This document shows positions 1 to 9,234 of a stretch of 50,479 nt of DNA, in pieces (positions within the stretch are counted from its first letter, which is position 1; every line of letters starts with the position of its first letter). The position numbers and the translations under genes were made by a program. This DNA comes from Desulfuromonadales bacterium (GTDB lineage: Bacteria; Desulfobacterota; Desulfuromonadia; Desulfuromonadales; JAHYIW01). The DNA is taken from NCBI GenBank assembly GCA_029210745.1, contig JARGFI010000019.1, forward strand, positions 1 through 50,479, written 5' to 3'. The notes under the pieces are model-generated. The model saw only the letters and a program-made list of their open reading frames with translations. It did not search any database and was not told the DNA's origin.

Positions 1-195
1 TTTTATTTCCGGACCACCGATGTGACCGGGATTTGCGAGCTGCCTGAAGGGATCGAGATGGTCATGCCGGGCGATAATGTCGCCATGACGGTAGACCTGA
101 TCACCCCGATCGCAATGGACGAAGGACTGCGCTTTGCGATTCGCGAAGGTGGCCGTACCGTCGGCGCCGGCGTTGTTGCCAAGATTATTGAGTAA
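1..195 (+). CDS. tuf: Elongation factor Tu, C-terminal end (partial)
   Basis: The window opens inside a gene; the last 64 codons are present and end in TAA. The translation carries the domain III signatures of EF-Tu: [10 protein letters not shown], a MPGDN turn, and [15 protein letters not shown] before the stop. EF-Tu is the GTPase that brings aminoacyl-tRNA to the ribosomal A site; its GTPase domain lies outside the window. Only 14 bases separate it from rpsJ, with a GAGGAAGAA ribosome binding site in the gap, so the two are probably co-transcribed, a common tuf-S10 arrangement. Identification is confident; whether it is tufA or tufB cannot be told. Confidence 0.97.
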   Translation, partial: FYFRTTDVTGICELPEGIEMVMPGDNVAMTVDLITPIAMDEGLRFAIREGGRTVGAGVVAKIIE

Positions 196-209
196 TACGA
201 GGAAGAATT

Positions 210-518
210 ATGTCGAATCAGAAGATTAGAATTCGCTTGAAGGCTTACGATCATAAGCTTCTTGATGTGTCCGTAAGTGAAATTGTGGATACAGCAAAGC
301 GCACCGGTGCACGGGTTGCTGGTCCGATTCCGCTCCCCACAATCATCAACAAGTATTGTGTGCTGCGCGGGCCTCATGTGGACAAAAAGAGTCGTGAGCA
401 GTTTGAGATGCGGACTCACAAGCGTCTGCTCGATATCCTTGAACCGACTCAGCAGACGGTTGATGCGTTGATGAAACTCGATCTTTCTGCTGGTGTGGAC
501 GTCGAAATTAAACTCTAG
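210..518 (+). CDS. rpsJ: 30S ribosomal protein S10 (NusE)
   Basis: S10 is a 30S head protein. As NusE it also pairs with NusB in transcription antitermination. The 102-residue product has the normal family length, begins [16 protein letters not shown] and contains the conserved loop [15 protein letters not shown], which inserts into the head of the small subunit. The ATG follows a GAGGAAGAA site. It is the first gene of the S10 block, and the order S10-L3-L4-L23-L2-S19-L22-S3-L16-L29-S17 is the ancestral bacterial one. No separate promoter is evident in the short tuf-rpsJ gap. Confidence 0.98.
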   Translation: MSNQKIRIRLKAYDHKLLDVSVSEIVDTAKRTGARVAGPIPLPTIINKYCVLRGPHVDKKSREQFEMRTHKRLLDILEPTQQTVDALMKLDLSAGVDVEIKL

Positions 519-555
519 CGACATCTGTTGACGATAGAGCATAAAGGTACAGACA

Positions 556-1194
556 ATGGTAAATGGAATTCTGGGAAAAAAACTTGGCATGACTCAGGTT
601 TTCACTGCTGATGGCAAGCGTGTTCCGGTGACGGTTGTTGAAACCGGACCCTGTGTCATTGTTCAGAAAAAAACAGTGGAACGTGATGGTTATAACGCTC
701 TCCAGCTTGGATTTCAAACGAAACTCCAGCAGCGCGTCAGCAAGCCGGAAGCAGGGCATTTCCAGTTGGCCGGCAAGGGGGCATTTAAGGTTCTTCGTGA
801 AGTTCCTGTCGATGAAACTGATAATTACCGTGTTGGCGACGAGATTACCTGCGGCGATTTCTTAAGCGTTGGTGAACAGGTTGATGTGACGGGAACCAGT
901 AAGGGGAAGGGGTTCCAGGGGGTCATCAAACGCTGGGGGTTCTCCGGTGGACGCGGTTCGCACGGTTCACATTTTCATCGAGCACCCGGTTCAATTGGTT
1001 GCAGTGCCTGGCCAAGCCGCGTGTTCAAGGGGAAAAAGATGCCTGGCCAGATGGGCAACGTACGGGTGACGACACAAAACCTTCAGGTCGTTGAAGTTCG
1101 TGCCGAGCAAAACCTGGTCTTGATTAAGGGTGCTGTCCCTGGGTCAAAAAATGGCATAGTGATGATTCGTAAAAGTAGCAAGAGCGTCAAGTAA
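556..1194 (+). CDS. rplC: 50S ribosomal protein L3
   Basis: L3 starts 50S assembly and reaches towards the peptidyl transferase centre. The 212-residue product begins [16 protein letters not shown] and keeps the central extension with HRAPGSIG and [13 protein letters not shown]. In E. coli the residue after PGSIG is Gln150, methylated by PrmB; here that position is Cys149, so the PrmB substrate is absent. It sits 37 bases after rpsJ and 27 before rplD within the operon. Family identification is certain; the comment on methylation rests on a by-eye alignment with the E. coli protein. Confidence 0.98.
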   Translation: MVNGILGKKLGMTQVFTADGKRVPVTVVETGPCVIVQKKTVERDGYNALQLGFQTKLQQRVSKPEAGHFQLAGKGAFKVLREVPVDETDNYRVGDEITCGDFLSVGEQVDVTGTSKGKGFQGVIKRWGFSGGRGSHGSHFHRAPGSIGCSAWPSRVFKGKKMPGQMGNVRVTTQNLQVVEVRAEQNLVLIKGAVPGSKNGIVMIRKSSKSVK

Positions 1195-1221
1195 GCGCGA
1201 CACGACGTTCAGGAGATAATC

Positions 1222-1845
1222 ATGGCAAAAGTAGCAGTTTACGATATTCAACGCAATCAGGTCTCTGAGCGTGAGCTGGCCGATGCTGTCTTCGGTGCCG
1301 ACGTCAAGGGTTATCTGATTCATGACATGGTCCGCTATCAACTGGCAGCACGTCGTCAGGGGACCTCATCGACCAAGAGTCGTGGTGAGGTACGTGGTGG
1401 CGGCAAGAAGCCTTATAAACAAAAAGGCACCGGTAACGCCCGCCAGGGGACTGTTCGTGCCCCTCACTTTGTCGGCGGTGGCGTTGTTTTTGGCCCCAAG
1501 CCGCGTGACTACAGTTTTAAGTTGAACCGCAAGGTGAAAAAGTCGGCACTGTGCAGTGCCCTTTCCGCGCGGGTCAAGGGTGAGAAGCTCACGGTATTAA
1601 ACACTATTGAACTTGAAACGATCAGCACCAAGGCGTTTGCCGAGGTACTGAAACGCTTTGAACTTCAAAACGCTTTGATCGTAATCGATGAAGCGGATGT
1701 GAAGATTGAGCTTTCTGCCCGCAACCTTCCTCATGTGAAGGTTCTGCGTGCGGATGGTGTGAATGTTTACGACGTGCTCAAGTATCGTGATTTGGTTATT
1801 ACTGAAGCGGCCATTGAGCGTTTGGAAGGATCATTGGGATCATGA
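1222..1845 (+). CDS. rplD: 50S ribosomal protein L4
   Basis: L4 binds 23S rRNA and lines the peptide exit tunnel; in enterobacteria it also represses its own S10 operon. The 207-residue product has the typical length and the tunnel loop with [15 protein letters not shown] followed by a Gly-rich [19 protein letters not shown] stretch. An AGGAG site lies upstream of the ATG. The stop overlaps the rplW start by four bases (ATGA), so L4 and L23 are translationally coupled. No L4 autoregulatory leader can be recognised, because the tuf-rpsJ gap is only 14 bases. Confidence 0.98.
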   Translation: MAKVAVYDIQRNQVSERELADAVFGADVKGYLIHDMVRYQLAARRQGTSSTKSRGEVRGGGKKPYKQKGTGNARQGTVRAPHFVGGGVVFGPKPRDYSFKLNRKVKKSALCSALSARVKGEKLTVLNTIELETISTKAFAEVLKRFELQNALIVIDEADVKIELSARNLPHVKVLRADGVNVYDVLKYRDLVITEAAIERLEGSLGS

Positions 1846-2126
1846 AGCAGCTACATCAGATACTCAAAAAACCTCTCATTACCGAGAAAACCAATGAGCA
1901 AAAAGAAGTTGGACAAGTGGTAGCCTTTGAGGTTGCGCTTGATGCCAACAAAATTGAGATCAAACAAGCCGTTGAAAAGGCCTTTGATGTCAAGGTCAAG
2001 AACGTGAATACCGTTCTGGTGGCTGGCAAAAGAAAGCGTGTCGGGCGCAATTTTGGCAAGCGTTCGAACTGGAAGAAAGCATACGTCACTTTGGCAGACG
2101 GCGATATCGATTTCTTCGGCGTGTAA
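1842..2126 (+). CDS. rplW: 50S ribosomal protein L23
   Basis: L23 sits at the tunnel exit and is the docking point for trigger factor and SRP. The 94-residue product is of normal length, begins [17 protein letters not shown] (the conserved PLITEKT element) and contains [23 protein letters not shown]. Its ATG overlaps the last bases of rplD, so initiation probably depends on termination of L4. A 38-base gap with a CGGAG site leads to rplB. Confidence 0.98.
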   Translation: MKQLHQILKKPLITEKTNEQKEVGQVVAFEVALDANKIEIKQAVEKAFDVKVKNVNTVLVAGKRKRVGRNFGKRSNWKKAYVTLADGDIDFFGV

Positions 2127-2164
2127 GAGACGAACTCTATTTTAAGTGATACGGAGTTTCTATA

Positions 2165-2989
2165 ATGGCGATCAAAAAGTATAAACCGACCTCACCGGGC
2201 CGTCGCAACATGACGAGCTCGACTTTTGAGGAAATTACCAAGACCACGCCTGAAAAGTCGTTGTTGGCACCGCTGAGCAAAACTGGCGGGCGTAATAACT
2301 ATGGCCGGATTACCAAGCGGCACACCGGTGGCGGACACAAACGCAAGTATCGGATTATCGATTTTTGTCGCGACAAGGCTGATGTCCCGGCCAAGGTTGC
2401 TTCGATTGAGTATGACCCGAACCGCAGTGCACGTATTGCTCTTCTGGTTTATGCAGATGGAGAAAAACGCTATATTCTTGCTCCGGTTGGTCTGGATATC
2501 GGAACGACCGTGATCACCAGCGAACAGGCTGATATCAAGCCTGGCAATGCCATGTCGATTCGCTCGATTCCGCTGGGAACCTGGGTTCATAACATCGAGC
2601 TTAAGCCGGGCAAGGGAGGGCAGTTGGCGCGCAGTGCCGGAACTTATGCGATGATTGCAGCTAAAGAGGGAAAATATGCTCAGCTCCGCCTGCCCTCTGG
2701 TGAGGTTCGTCTGGTGATGCAGGAATGCCGGGTAACGATTGGCCAGGTTGGCAATACTGATCATGAGAATGTCAAGATTGGTAAGGCCGGTCGTAATCGT
2801 TGGCTCGGGAAGCGTCCTCAATCGCGCGGCGTTGCGATGAACCCGGTCGATCACCCGCACGGCGGTGGTGAGGGTAAAAGTTCTGGTGGACGTCATCCGG
2901 TCACTCCCTGGGGTGTGCCGACTAAAGGTTATAAGACACGTTCTAGTAAGCGTACGGATCGATTCATTGTACGTAAAAGAACAAAATAA
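2165..2989 (+). CDS. rplB: 50S ribosomal protein L2
   Basis: L2 is a core 50S protein needed for subunit association and peptidyl transferase activity. The 274-residue product begins [17 protein letters not shown]. It carries the OB-fold region ([17 protein letters not shown]), the SH3-like central part, and the C-terminal [15 protein letters not shown] segment whose His lies near the peptidyl transferase centre. Length and both domains are complete, and the gene lies between rplW and rpsS in the usual order. Confidence 0.98.
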   Translation: MAIKKYKPTSPGRRNMTSSTFEEITKTTPEKSLLAPLSKTGGRNNYGRITKRHTGGGHKRKYRIIDFCRDKADVPAKVASIEYDPNRSARIALLVYADGEKRYILAPVGLDIGTTVITSEQADIKPGNAMSIRSIPLGTWVHNIELKPGKGGQLARSAGTYAMIAAKEGKYAQLRLPSGEVRLVMQECRVTIGQVGNTDHENVKIGKAGRNRWLGKRPQSRGVAMNPVDHPHGGGEGKSSGGRHPVTPWGVPTKGYKTRSSKRTDRFIVRKRTK

Positions 2990-3012
2990 AGCGGTAGAGT
3001 AAGGAGACAACA

Positions 3013-3288
3013 GTGTCGAGATCTATCAAAAAAGGTCCTTACGTTGAAGAGAGCCTGGCGCGGAAGGTTGATGCAACCAGTGCCGGATCCCATAAAGTGA
3101 TCAAGACCTGGTCGCGGCGATCGACCATTCTCCCCGAGTTTGTCGGGCTGACCTTCGCCGTCCACAATGGGCGCAAGTTTATTCCGGTCTTTGTGACGGA
3201 AAACATGGTCGGTCACAAATTAGGTGAATTTGCACCGACACGGACCTATTACGGTCACGGGGCGGACAAGAAAAGCAAGCGTAAGTAA
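3013..3288 (+). CDS. rpsS: 30S ribosomal protein S19
   Basis: S19 forms the head of the 30S subunit with S13 and contacts tRNA in the A site. The 91-residue product, [15 protein letters not shown] at the N-terminus, has normal length and the conserved [17 protein letters not shown] tail. The start is GTG, placed about seven bases after AAGGAG at 3001; no alternative start gives the conserved N-terminus. The gaps to rplB and rplV are 23 and 20 bases. Confidence 0.98.
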   Translation: MSRSIKKGPYVEESLARKVDATSAGSHKVIKTWSRRSTILPEFVGLTFAVHNGRKFIPVFVTENMVGHKLGEFAPTRTYYGHGADKKSKRK

Positions 3289-3308
3289 GTCCGTAAGGAG
3301 CCGATTTC

Positions 3309-3641
3309 ATGGAAGCGAAAGCAAAATTGAGATACGTCCGGATGTCCGCGCAGAAAACGCGGCTGGTTGCCGACATGGTACGTGGCAAACAGGTCCAGGA
3401 GGCGTTAAATATTCTCCGGTTTTCACCGCAAAAAGCGGCGCCGGTTTTGACAAAGTTGGTTAATTCTGCAGTTGCGAACGCGGAACAGAGCGGGGTCTCT
3501 GATGTTGACCGGCTTTACCTGAAAACAATCACTGTGGATCAGGGCCCAGCACTCAAGCGTTTTATGCCGCGTGCTCAAGGTCGAGCAACCCGTATCCGTA
3601 AACCAACCAGCCACATTATTGTGGTTCTGGATGAGAGATAG
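3309..3641 (+). CDS. rplV: 50S ribosomal protein L22
   Basis: L22 binds all domains of 23S rRNA, and its beta-hairpin lines the exit tunnel next to L4. The 110-residue product begins MEAKAKLRYVRMSAQKTRLV and contains the DQGPALKRFMPRAQGRATRIRK hairpin region split across residues 78-100. Its length is typical. A TAAGGAG-type site precedes the ATG. It lies in the canonical place between S19 and S3. Confidence 0.98.
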   Translation: MEAKAKLRYVRMSAQKTRLVADMVRGKQVQEALNILRFSPQKAAPVLTKLVNSAVANAEQSGVSDVDRLYLKTITVDQGPALKRFMPRAQGRATRIRKPTSHIIVVLDER

Positions 3642-3657
3642 TTGAGGAGGTGTAGGT

Positions 3658-4296
3658 TTGGGCCAGAAAGTTCACCCAATAGGCTTCCGTCTGGGGGTCA
3701 TTCGTACCTGGGACTCGCGCTGGTACGCTGAAAAAGATTACGCTGCGCTGTTGCATGAGGATATCAAGCTCCGCGATTATCTGAAAAAGCGACTTTTTCA
3801 CGCCGGGATTGCCAAGATAGAAATTGAACGCGCTGCAAACAAGGCAAAATTGAATATTTTTGCGGCCCGACCTGGAATTATTATCGGCAAAAAAGGTGCT
3901 GAGGTTGAAGCGCTGAAGCGTGACCTGGCCAAAATTACCGATAAAGAGGTCTTCATCAATATTCAGGAAGTTCGTAAGCCTGAAGTTAATGCTCAACTGG
4001 TTGCGGAGAATGTGGCGTTGCAACTGGAGCGGCGGGTGGCGTTCCGTCGGGCGATGAAAAAAAGTGTGACACAAGCGCTTAAATTCGGAGCTCAAGGGAT
4101 CAAGATCAATTGTGCCGGTCGCCTTGGTGGTGCTGAAATGAGCCGCACTGAATGGTATCGTGAGGGGCGGGTCCCCTTGCACACCCTCCGCGCGGATATT
4201 GATTACGGATTTGCTGAAGCAAAAACCACCTATGGAATTATTGGGGTCAAGGTTCTGATTTTCAAAGGTGAAGTTCTGCAGCGTGAGCAGCAGTAA
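3658..4296 (+). CDS. rpsC: 30S ribosomal protein S3
   Basis: S3 lines the mRNA entry tunnel and has helicase-like activity with S4 and S5. The 212-residue product begins (M)[19 protein letters not shown]. It has a KH domain with the GxxG loop [14 protein letters not shown], and ends soon after the conserved [20 protein letters not shown]. The start is TTG, supported by a strong GAGGAGGTG site just upstream and by the invariant GQKVHP N-terminus. It is one of five TTG starts in the ribosomal cluster. Confidence 0.98.
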   Translation: MGQKVHPIGFRLGVIRTWDSRWYAEKDYAALLHEDIKLRDYLKKRLFHAGIAKIEIERAANKAKLNIFAARPGIIIGKKGAEVEALKRDLAKITDKEVFINIQEVRKPEVNAQLVAENVALQLERRVAFRRAMKKSVTQALKFGAQGIKINCAGRLGGAEMSRTEWYREGRVPLHTLRADIDYGFAEAKTTYGIIGVKVLIFKGEVLQREQQ

Positions 4297-4318
4297 GATT
4301 GGATAGGAGTTTTCTGTC

Positions 4319-4744
4319 ATGCTAATGCCTAAAAAGGTTAAACATAGAAAGCAGTTCAAGGGGCGCATGACCGGAGCTGCTCCCGGCGGTGTCGAATTGA
4401 CTTTCGGCGATTATGGTCTGCAGGCGTTGACCTGTGGTTGGCTGTCTTCCCGCCAGATTGAAGCAGCTCGTCGTGCCATGACCCGTTATATTAAACGGGG
4501 GGGTAAGATTTGGATTCGTGTGTTTCCTGATAAACCATTGACCAGTAAGCCCGCCGAAACACGGATGGGGAAAGGTAAGGGATCTCCTGACAGTTGGGTT
4601 GCTGTAATTCGTCCGGGGGTCATCCTTTATGAAATGCAGGGTGTCACGGAGGAAATTGCACGCGAAGCGTTGCGTCTTGCGGCACATAAACTTCCGGTCA
4701 GGACCAAGTTTGTGGCCAGGGAGGAGCTAGATCATGAAGGTTAA
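4319..4744 (+). CDS. rplP: 50S ribosomal protein L16
   Basis: L16 helps to build the A-site tRNA pocket of the large subunit. The 141-residue product begins [17 protein letters not shown], which matches the usual MLxPKR start, so the first ATG rather than the one two codons later is chosen. [28 protein letters not shown] is present across residues 61-88. An ATAGGAG site precedes it. The end overlaps the rpmC start by 11 bases, implying coupled translation with L29. Confidence 0.97.
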   Translation: MLMPKKVKHRKQFKGRMTGAAPGGVELTFGDYGLQALTCGWLSSRQIEAARRAMTRYIKRGGKIWIRVFPDKPLTSKPAETRMGKGKGSPDSWVAVIRPGVILYEMQGVTEEIAREALRLAAHKLPVRTKFVAREELDHEG

Positions 4745-4934
4745 TGAAATGAATGAACTCAGTCCCTCCGAGTTGAATAAGAAGGAGCAGGAGCTGCATC
4801 AGGAGATGTTCAATCTCCGCTTTCAGCTCCATACCGGACATTTGGAAAACACCGCCCGGATTTCTCAGGTGAGACGAGATATTGCTCGGGTTAAAACCGT
4901 GCTTCGCAAGAAGCAGGGTGAAGCGGAAGCGTGA
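4734..4934 (+). CDS. rpmC: 50S ribosomal protein L29
   Basis: L29 is a small helical protein next to the tunnel exit. The 66-residue product shows the family core [20 protein letters not shown] followed by [26 protein letters not shown] and a short charged tail. The ATG is inside the end of rplP, after GGGAGGAG. The N-terminal MKVNEMNE is a few residues longer than in many homologues; the second ATG at 4749 has a less well placed binding site, so the first is preferred. Confidence 0.95.
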   Translation: MKVNEMNELSPSELNKKEQELHQEMFNLRFQLHTGHLENTARISQVRRDIARVKTVLRKKQGEAEA

Positions 4935-4942
4935 GGATGAAG

Positions 4943-5209
4943 ATGGCACAAGAGCGAGGCAATCGGAAGATCCAAGTCGGGATTGTCATAAGTGACAAAA
5001 TGGACAAGACCGTGGTTGTTAACGTCGATCAACTGGTCAAGCACCCGATTTACAAGAAATATATCAAACGGCGAACCAAATATAAAGCGCACGACGAATT
5101 GAATAACTGCGGAATCGGTGACAAGGTTCTGATTGTTGAATGCCGTCCGTTGTCACGTGACAAACGTTGGCGGGTGCGCGAAATTCTTGAAAAGAACGTC
5201 ATTGTTTAG
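4943..5209 (+). CDS. rpsQ: 30S ribosomal protein S17
   Basis: S17 is an early-binding OB-fold protein of the 30S body. I place the start at ATG 4943, giving 88 residues that begin MAQERGNRK, because GAGG at 4932-4936 is then about seven bases away and S17 proteins usually begin close to this point. The frame is also open from a GTG at 4931 that overlaps the rpmC stop, which would add MRMK. The core [15 protein letters not shown] and the KYKAHDE segment identify the family. Confidence 0.96.
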   Translation: MAQERGNRKIQVGIVISDKMDKTVVVNVDQLVKHPIYKKYIKRRTKYKAHDELNNCGIGDKVLIVECRPLSRDKRWRVREILEKNVIV

Positions 5210-5221
5210 GAGATATCAGCC

Positions 5222-5590
5222 ATGATTCAGATGCAGTCCATGCTTGATGTGGCGGATAATTCCGGTGCTCGGAAACTCTGCTGTATCAAAGTACTTGGCG
5301 GGTCGAAACGCAAGTATGCAGGCATTGGGGATATAATTGTCTGCTCCGTCAAGGAAGCAATGCCCAATTCAAAAGTAAAAAAGGGTGATGTTGTGCGGGC
5401 AGTCATCGTAAGAACAGCGAAAGAAGTTGGTCGCCCTGATGGCTCCTACATACGTTTTGACAAAAACTCTGCGGTCGTTGTTAACGCCACAGGGGAACCG
5501 GTCGGTACGCGTATTTTCGGTCCGGTTGCTCGTGAATTGCGGGCCCGGCGTTTTATGAAGATCGTTTCGCTGGCACCGGAAGTTCTCTAA
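5222..5590 (+). CDS. rplN: 50S ribosomal protein L14
   Basis: L14 lies at the subunit interface, forms inter-subunit bridges and binds the silencing factor RsfS. The 122-residue product has exactly the normal length: [19 protein letters not shown] at the start, then [16 protein letters not shown] and the C-terminal [20 protein letters not shown] site overlaps the rpsQ stop. It opens the spc part of the cluster (L14-L24-L5-S14-S8-L6-L18-S5-L30-L15-SecY). Confidence 0.98.
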   Translation: MIQMQSMLDVADNSGARKLCCIKVLGGSKRKYAGIGDIIVCSVKEAMPNSKVKKGDVVRAVIVRTAKEVGRPDGSYIRFDKNSAVVVNATGEPVGTRIFGPVARELRARRFMKIVSLAPEVL

Positions 5591-5613
5591 TACAAGTTGG
5601 GAGACGGATTACA

Positions 5614-5943
5614 ATGGCGGCAATCAAGCTTCATGTCAAAAAAGATGACATGGTGATGATTATAGCGGGTAAGGATAAAGGGAAAACCGGGCGCGTGCTG
5701 AAGGTGATTCCTGAAAAAGAACGCGTTATGGTGGAAAATCTGAACGTGGTCAAGCGTCACACCCGTCCGACACAGTCGAATAATGAGGGCGGTATTATTG
5801 AGAAGGAAGCACCGCTGGCCGTATCCAATGTTCAATTGGTGTGTCCGGCGTGTAATAAACCGACTCGCACCGGAGTCCGCATTCTTGACGATGGCGGCAA
5901 GGTACGCTTCTGCAAGAAGTGCAATGAAATCGTCGATAAGTAA
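5614..5943 (+). CDS. rplX: 50S ribosomal protein L24
   Basis: L24 is one of the two proteins that start 50S assembly. The 109-residue product has the KOW motif (DMVMIIAGKDKGKTGRVLKV, residues 11-30) and VENLNVVKRHTRP. The C-terminal third contains two CxxC pairs, CPAC and CKKC, about 20 residues apart, which could form a zinc ribbon; some bacterial L24 proteins have this and others, including E. coli, do not. The spacing of 23 bases to rplN and 12 to rplE fits the operon. Confidence 0.97.
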   Translation: MAAIKLHVKKDDMVMIIAGKDKGKTGRVLKVIPEKERVMVENLNVVKRHTRPTQSNNEGGIIEKEAPLAVSNVQLVCPACNKPTRTGVRILDDGGKVRFCKKCNEIVDK

Positions 5944-5955
5944 CGGAGTAGCTTC

Positions 5956-6495
5956 ATGGCCAGATTAATGGAAAAATATCGGACTGAACTGGCACCCAAA
6001 TTGATGGGTGACCTGCAACTGAAGAATGTGATGCAGGTTCCCAGGGTTGACAAGGTCGTTGTCAATATGGGACTCGGTGAGGCCATTCAGAATATCAAGG
6101 TGCTGGAGTCGGCGGTTGAAGAACTCGGTTTGATTACCGGGCAAAAAACTGTGATTACCCGCGCTAAACGTTCGATCGCTCAATTCAAGTTGCGAGAGGG
6201 GATGCCGATCGGTTGCATGGTGACTCTGCGTCGTGAGCGCGCTTATGAGTTCCTGGATCGTCTGATCAATGTCGCCCTGCCGCGCGTACGCGACTTCAAG
6301 GGTGTTTCGCCCAAAGGGTTCGATGGACGTGGCAACTACACCATGGGGATCCAGGAGCAGATCATTTTTCCGGAAATTGATCTGGAAAAAATTGATAAGG
6401 TTAAAGGGCTCAATGTGACCGTCGTCACATCGGCTGAGAATGATGAGGGTGGCCGCGCGTTGCTCTCCAGTCTTGGCATGCCCTTCCGTAAATAA
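5956..6495 (+). CDS. rplE: 50S ribosomal protein L5
   Basis: L5 binds 5S rRNA and contacts the P-site tRNA. The 179-residue product is of standard length with [16 protein letters not shown], the [18 protein letters not shown] segment and [19 protein letters not shown]. The ATG follows TAACGGAG that overlaps the rplX stop. In E. coli the S8 regulatory site lies at the L24-L5 junction; no equivalent hairpin is obvious in this 12-base gap. Confidence 0.98.
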   Translation: MARLMEKYRTELAPKLMGDLQLKNVMQVPRVDKVVVNMGLGEAIQNIKVLESAVEELGLITGQKTVITRAKRSIAQFKLREGMPIGCMVTLRRERAYEFLDRLINVALPRVRDFKGVSPKGFDGRGNYTMGIQEQIIFPEIDLEKIDKVKGLNVTVVTSAENDEGGRALLSSLGMPFRK

Positions 6496-6515
6496 GAAGA
6501 GTAGCGGAGGAAATA

Positions 6516-6701
6516 GTGGCGAAAAAATCAATGATACTCAAGGCACAGCGGGCGCCGAAGTTCAAAGTAAGACAAAATAACCGCTGTCCGCTCTGCGGTC
6601 GTCCGCGGGCCTATTATCGTAAATTCAATATGTGCCGGATCTGTCTGCGAAAACTGGCGTCTGAAGGCAAAATTCCCGGCGTGATCAAATCGAGCTGGTG
6701 A
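6516..6701 (+). CDS. rpsN: 30S ribosomal protein S14, zinc-binding type
   Basis: S14 completes the 30S head. The 61-residue product is the short, zinc-binding (type Z, C+) form: two CxxC pairs, CPLC and CRIC, flank [12 protein letters not shown], and the protein ends [10 protein letters not shown]. The start is GTG, after a GCGGAGG site at about 6504. It lies between L5 and S8 as usual. With the Cys-bearing L36, S4 and L24 it suggests a zinc-demanding ribosome; no zinc-free paralogue is in this window. Confidence 0.98.
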   Translation: MAKKSMILKAQRAPKFKVRQNNRCPLCGRPRAYYRKFNMCRICLRKLASEGKIPGVIKSSW

Positions 6702-6717
6702 GCAAGGAGTACTATCG

Positions 6718-7116
6718 ATGGGAATGACAGACCCGATTGCGGATTTGTTGACACGCATCAGGAACGCCGGAGTGGCGAAGCATCAGAAAATTGATATGCC
6801 GTCTTCTAATTTGAAGGTTGCGATTGCGACTGTTCTTAAAGAGCAGGGGTACATCAAGAACTTCAAGACCACAAGCGACGATAAACAGGGCGTGTTGCGT
6901 ATTTATTTGAAGTATGACGATAACAATCAGCACATTATTCACGAGATCCAGCGCGTTTCCAAGCCCGGCCGTCGCTCGTTTGTCGGGTGCAGTGAAATTC
7001 CGCAAGTGAAAAACGGCCTGGGTTGTTCGATACTGTCGACCTCGAAGGGGGTCATGCACGATGTGGCAGCTCGTGAGGCTCAGGTCGGTGGCGAGGTGTT
7101 GTTTACCGTCTGGTAA
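6718..7116 (+). CDS. rpsH: 30S ribosomal protein S8
   Basis: S8 nucleates folding of the 16S central domain and is the translational repressor of the spc operon in E. coli. The 132-residue product begins [18 protein letters not shown] and ends with [22 protein letters not shown], the expected family termini. The ATG at 6718 follows AAGGAG; the second ATG two codons on is less well placed. It lies between S14 and L6. Confidence 0.98.
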   Translation: MGMTDPIADLLTRIRNAGVAKHQKIDMPSSNLKVAIATVLKEQGYIKNFKTTSDDKQGVLRIYLKYDDNNQHIIHEIQRVSKPGRRSFVGCSEIPQVKNGLGCSILSTSKGVMHDVAAREAQVGGEVLFTVW

Positions 7117-7139
7117 CAACCGTTTAAGGAGTTCCTAGC

Positions 7140-7679
7140 ATGTCAAGAATTGGGAAAAAACCCATTATCATACCTTCAGGCGTGAGGGTTGCGCTTGATG
7201 GTGATACGTTGAACGTTCAGGGTACAAAAGGTAAACTGAGCAAGGTTGTGCCACCGGGCGTCAAGGTCGATGTCGGTGCCGATTTGATTACCGTCGCTCT
7301 GGCTGATGCCACGCAAACGAATACGGCGATGCTTGGTTTGGCTCGTACTCTGTTGGCGAATATGGTTGACGGTGTCGTGACCGGCTTCAGCAAGGTTCTT
7401 GAAATCAGCGGTGTGGGTTACCGGGCCGATCTCAAAGGGACCGTATTAAACCTGGCTTTGGGCTATTCTCATCCGATAGAGTACCCCTTGCCCGCCGGGA
7501 TTGAAGTTGAAGTTGAGAAACAAACAAAAATCACGATTCGCGGGATTGATAAGGAATTGGTCGGGGCGACCGCCGCGAAGATACGTTCTTTTCGTGAGCC
7601 TGAGCCGTATAAAGGCAAAGGGATTAAGTACGCTGATGAGCGGATTGTTCGTAAGGCCGGCAAGACTGGTAAAAAATAA
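7140..7679 (+). CDS. rplF: 50S ribosomal protein L6
   Basis: L6 lies near the sarcin-ricin loop and the factor-binding site. The 179-residue product is full length: [15 protein letters not shown] at the N-terminus, the [13 protein letters not shown] core, then [19 protein letters not shown] and [10 protein letters not shown] in the C-terminal half. A GTTTAAGGAG site precedes the ATG. It is in the normal place between rpsH and rplR. Confidence 0.98.
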   Translation: MSRIGKKPIIIPSGVRVALDGDTLNVQGTKGKLSKVVPPGVKVDVGADLITVALADATQTNTAMLGLARTLLANMVDGVVTGFSKVLEISGVGYRADLKGTVLNLALGYSHPIEYPLPAGIEVEVEKQTKITIRGIDKELVGATAAKIRSFREPEPYKGKGIKYADERIVRKAGKTGKK

Positions 7680-7703
7680 GTCTACAGTTTAAGGAGAACA
7701 ACT

Positions 7704-8072
7704 GTGAACGTTGCAAAAACAAGACGTTTGGGCAGAATGAAGCGCCAGGTGCGGGTTCGGCAGAAGGTGACAGGCACCACCGAGAGACCCCGGCTTTGTG
7801 TGTTTCGCAGTGCCAAACATATTTACGCTCAGATTATCGAAGATTCGACCGGCAGCACGCTGGCGTCGGTCTCCACTACTTCTGCTGCGGTTTACGGCGA
7901 TTTGAAATCTACCGGAAATGTTGCTGCGGCGAAAGTGGTTGGCAAGGCGATTGCCGAGTTGGCGCTCGCCAGGGATATCAGAAAAGTTGTATTTGACCGT
8001 AACGGGTTTCTGTACCACGGCCGTGTTAAAGCACTGGCTGAGGCTGCACGTGAAGCCGGTTTGACGTTTTAA
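7704..8072 (+). CDS. rplR: 50S ribosomal protein L18
   Basis: L18 binds 5S rRNA with L5. The 122-residue product begins with basic residues ([20 protein letters not shown]), then [20 protein letters not shown], and ends [24 protein letters not shown], the conserved tail. The start is GTG, about eight bases after AAGGAG. The TAA overlaps the AAAGGAGGA binding site of rpsE. Confidence 0.98.
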   Translation: MNVAKTRRLGRMKRQVRVRQKVTGTTERPRLCVFRSAKHIYAQIIEDSTGSTLASVSTTSAAVYGDLKSTGNVAAAKVVGKAIAELALARDIRKVVFDRNGFLYHGRVKALAEAAREAGLTF

Positions 8073-8083
8073 AGGAGGATCTC

Positions 8084-8581
8084 TTGCATCGTATCGATCC
8101 AAACGAATTGGACCTGACCGACCGCGTAGTCCATATTAATCGTTGCGCAAAAGTTGTTAAGGGTGGTCGGCGTTTCAGCTTTTCCGCGCTTGTTGTTGTC
8201 GGTGACGGCCAGGGTTGCGTGGGCTATGGTCTTGGCAAGGCCCGCGAGGTGCCTGAAGCCATCCGTAAGGGGGTTGAAGCTGCGAAACGCAACATGATTA
8301 GGGTTCCGTTGCAAGGCAAATCGATTCCTTTTGATGTGATCGGCAAGTACGGTGCGGGAAAGGTGTTGTTGAAACCCGCCTCGGCTGGTACCGGTGTGAT
8401 CGCAGGAGGGGCGGCACGGGCTGTTCTTGAGGCAGCCGGAGTCGCAGATATTCTTTCGAAGTGCCTGGGGTCGAACAATCCGCATAATGTTGTCAAGGCA
8501 ACCCTGAATGCTTTGAGCCGACTGAAAAGCCCAGAAGAAATCATGCAACGACGCGGCCTGTCCGCAACGGCGGCGGAATAA
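8084..8581 (+). CDS. rpsE: 30S ribosomal protein S5
   Basis: S5 contributes to decoding fidelity and to the mRNA entry helicase region with S3 and S4. The 165-residue product has the double-stranded RNA-binding fold: [21 protein letters not shown], then [20 protein letters not shown] and a [17 protein letters not shown]-terminal part. The start is TTG, with AAAGGAGGA seven bases upstream; it gives the N-terminus MHRIDPNE. It is the second TTG start in the cluster. Confidence 0.98.
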   Translation: MHRIDPNELDLTDRVVHINRCAKVVKGGRRFSFSALVVVGDGQGCVGYGLGKAREVPEAIRKGVEAAKRNMIRVPLQGKSIPFDVIGKYGAGKVLLKPASAGTGVIAGGAARAVLEAAGVADILSKCLGSNNPHNVVKATLNALSRLKSPEEIMQRRGLSATAAE

Positions 8582-8603
8582 TCGCGACGCCAGGGAGATG
8601 GTC

Positions 8604-8783
8604 ATGGTTGGTAAAATTAAAGTAACGCTGAAGCGTAGTCCGATCGGGCGCAAAGAATATTTTGCCAAGGTGCTCAAAGGACTGCAATTGACGAAACTGC
8701 AGAAAACGGTGACTTTGCCGGATACTCCTGAAATCCGGGGTATGATTCGCAAGGTTGAGCACATGGTAGCGGTAGAGGACTAG
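8604..8783 (+). CDS. rpmD: 50S ribosomal protein L30
   Basis: L30 is a small 50S protein found only in some bacteria. Starting at ATG 8604 gives 59 residues, MVGKIKVTLKRSPIGRKE onwards, which is the usual length and N-terminus, and puts GGGAG (8593-8597) six bases upstream. The ATG at 8598 would add only MV and lies directly after that site, so it is less likely. The conserved KTVTLPDTPEIRGMIRKVEHMV follows. A nine-base gap leads to rplO. Confidence 0.95.
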   Translation: MVGKIKVTLKRSPIGRKEYFAKVLKGLQLTKLQKTVTLPDTPEIRGMIRKVEHMVAVED

Positions 8784-8792
8784 GAAATAGCG

Positions 8793-9233
8793 ATGGATTT
8801 AAGTAATCTGCAACCGGCAATCGGTTCGACAAAAAACAGAAAACGTATTGGTCGTGGAGCGGGCTCAGGAATGGGCAAAACTTCCGGCAAAGGTCATAAG
8901 GGGCAGAATGCGCGTTCTGGCGGAGGAGTCAAACCCGGGTTTGAAGGTGGTCAGATGCCGCTTCAGCGCCGGCTGCCGAAACGGGGTTTTTGTCCGCTTA
9001 GCCGCAAGGTTTACGCGCTCGTTAATTTGCGCGATCTGAATGAATTTGCAGCCGGAAGCGTCGTCGATCTGGAAGCGATGGGCCAGGCTGGTTTGTTTGG
9101 TCAAATTAATGACGGTGTCAAAATTCTTGCTGACGGAGAGTTGACCAGGGCACTCACGATCAAAGCCCATAAATTCAGTAAGGCTGCGGTGACCAAAATT
9201 GAAGCTGCAGGCGGAACGATAGAGGTCCTGTAA
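8793..9233 (+). CDS. rplO: 50S ribosomal protein L15
   Basis: L15 is a late-assembly 50S protein with an extended N-terminal arm. The 146-residue product begins [20 protein letters not shown], has the Gly-rich [20 protein letters not shown] arm, [18 protein letters not shown], and a globular C-terminal half. A TAGGAAAT site overlaps the rpmD stop. It ends one base before the secY start, so SecY translation is probably coupled to it. Confidence 0.98.
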   Translation: MDLSNLQPAIGSTKNRKRIGRGAGSGMGKTSGKGHKGQNARSGGGVKPGFEGGQMPLQRRLPKRGFCPLSRKVYALVNLRDLNEFAAGSVVDLEAMGQAGLFGQINDGVKILADGELTRALTIKAHKFSKAAVTKIEAAGGTIEVL

Positions 9234-9234
9234 A

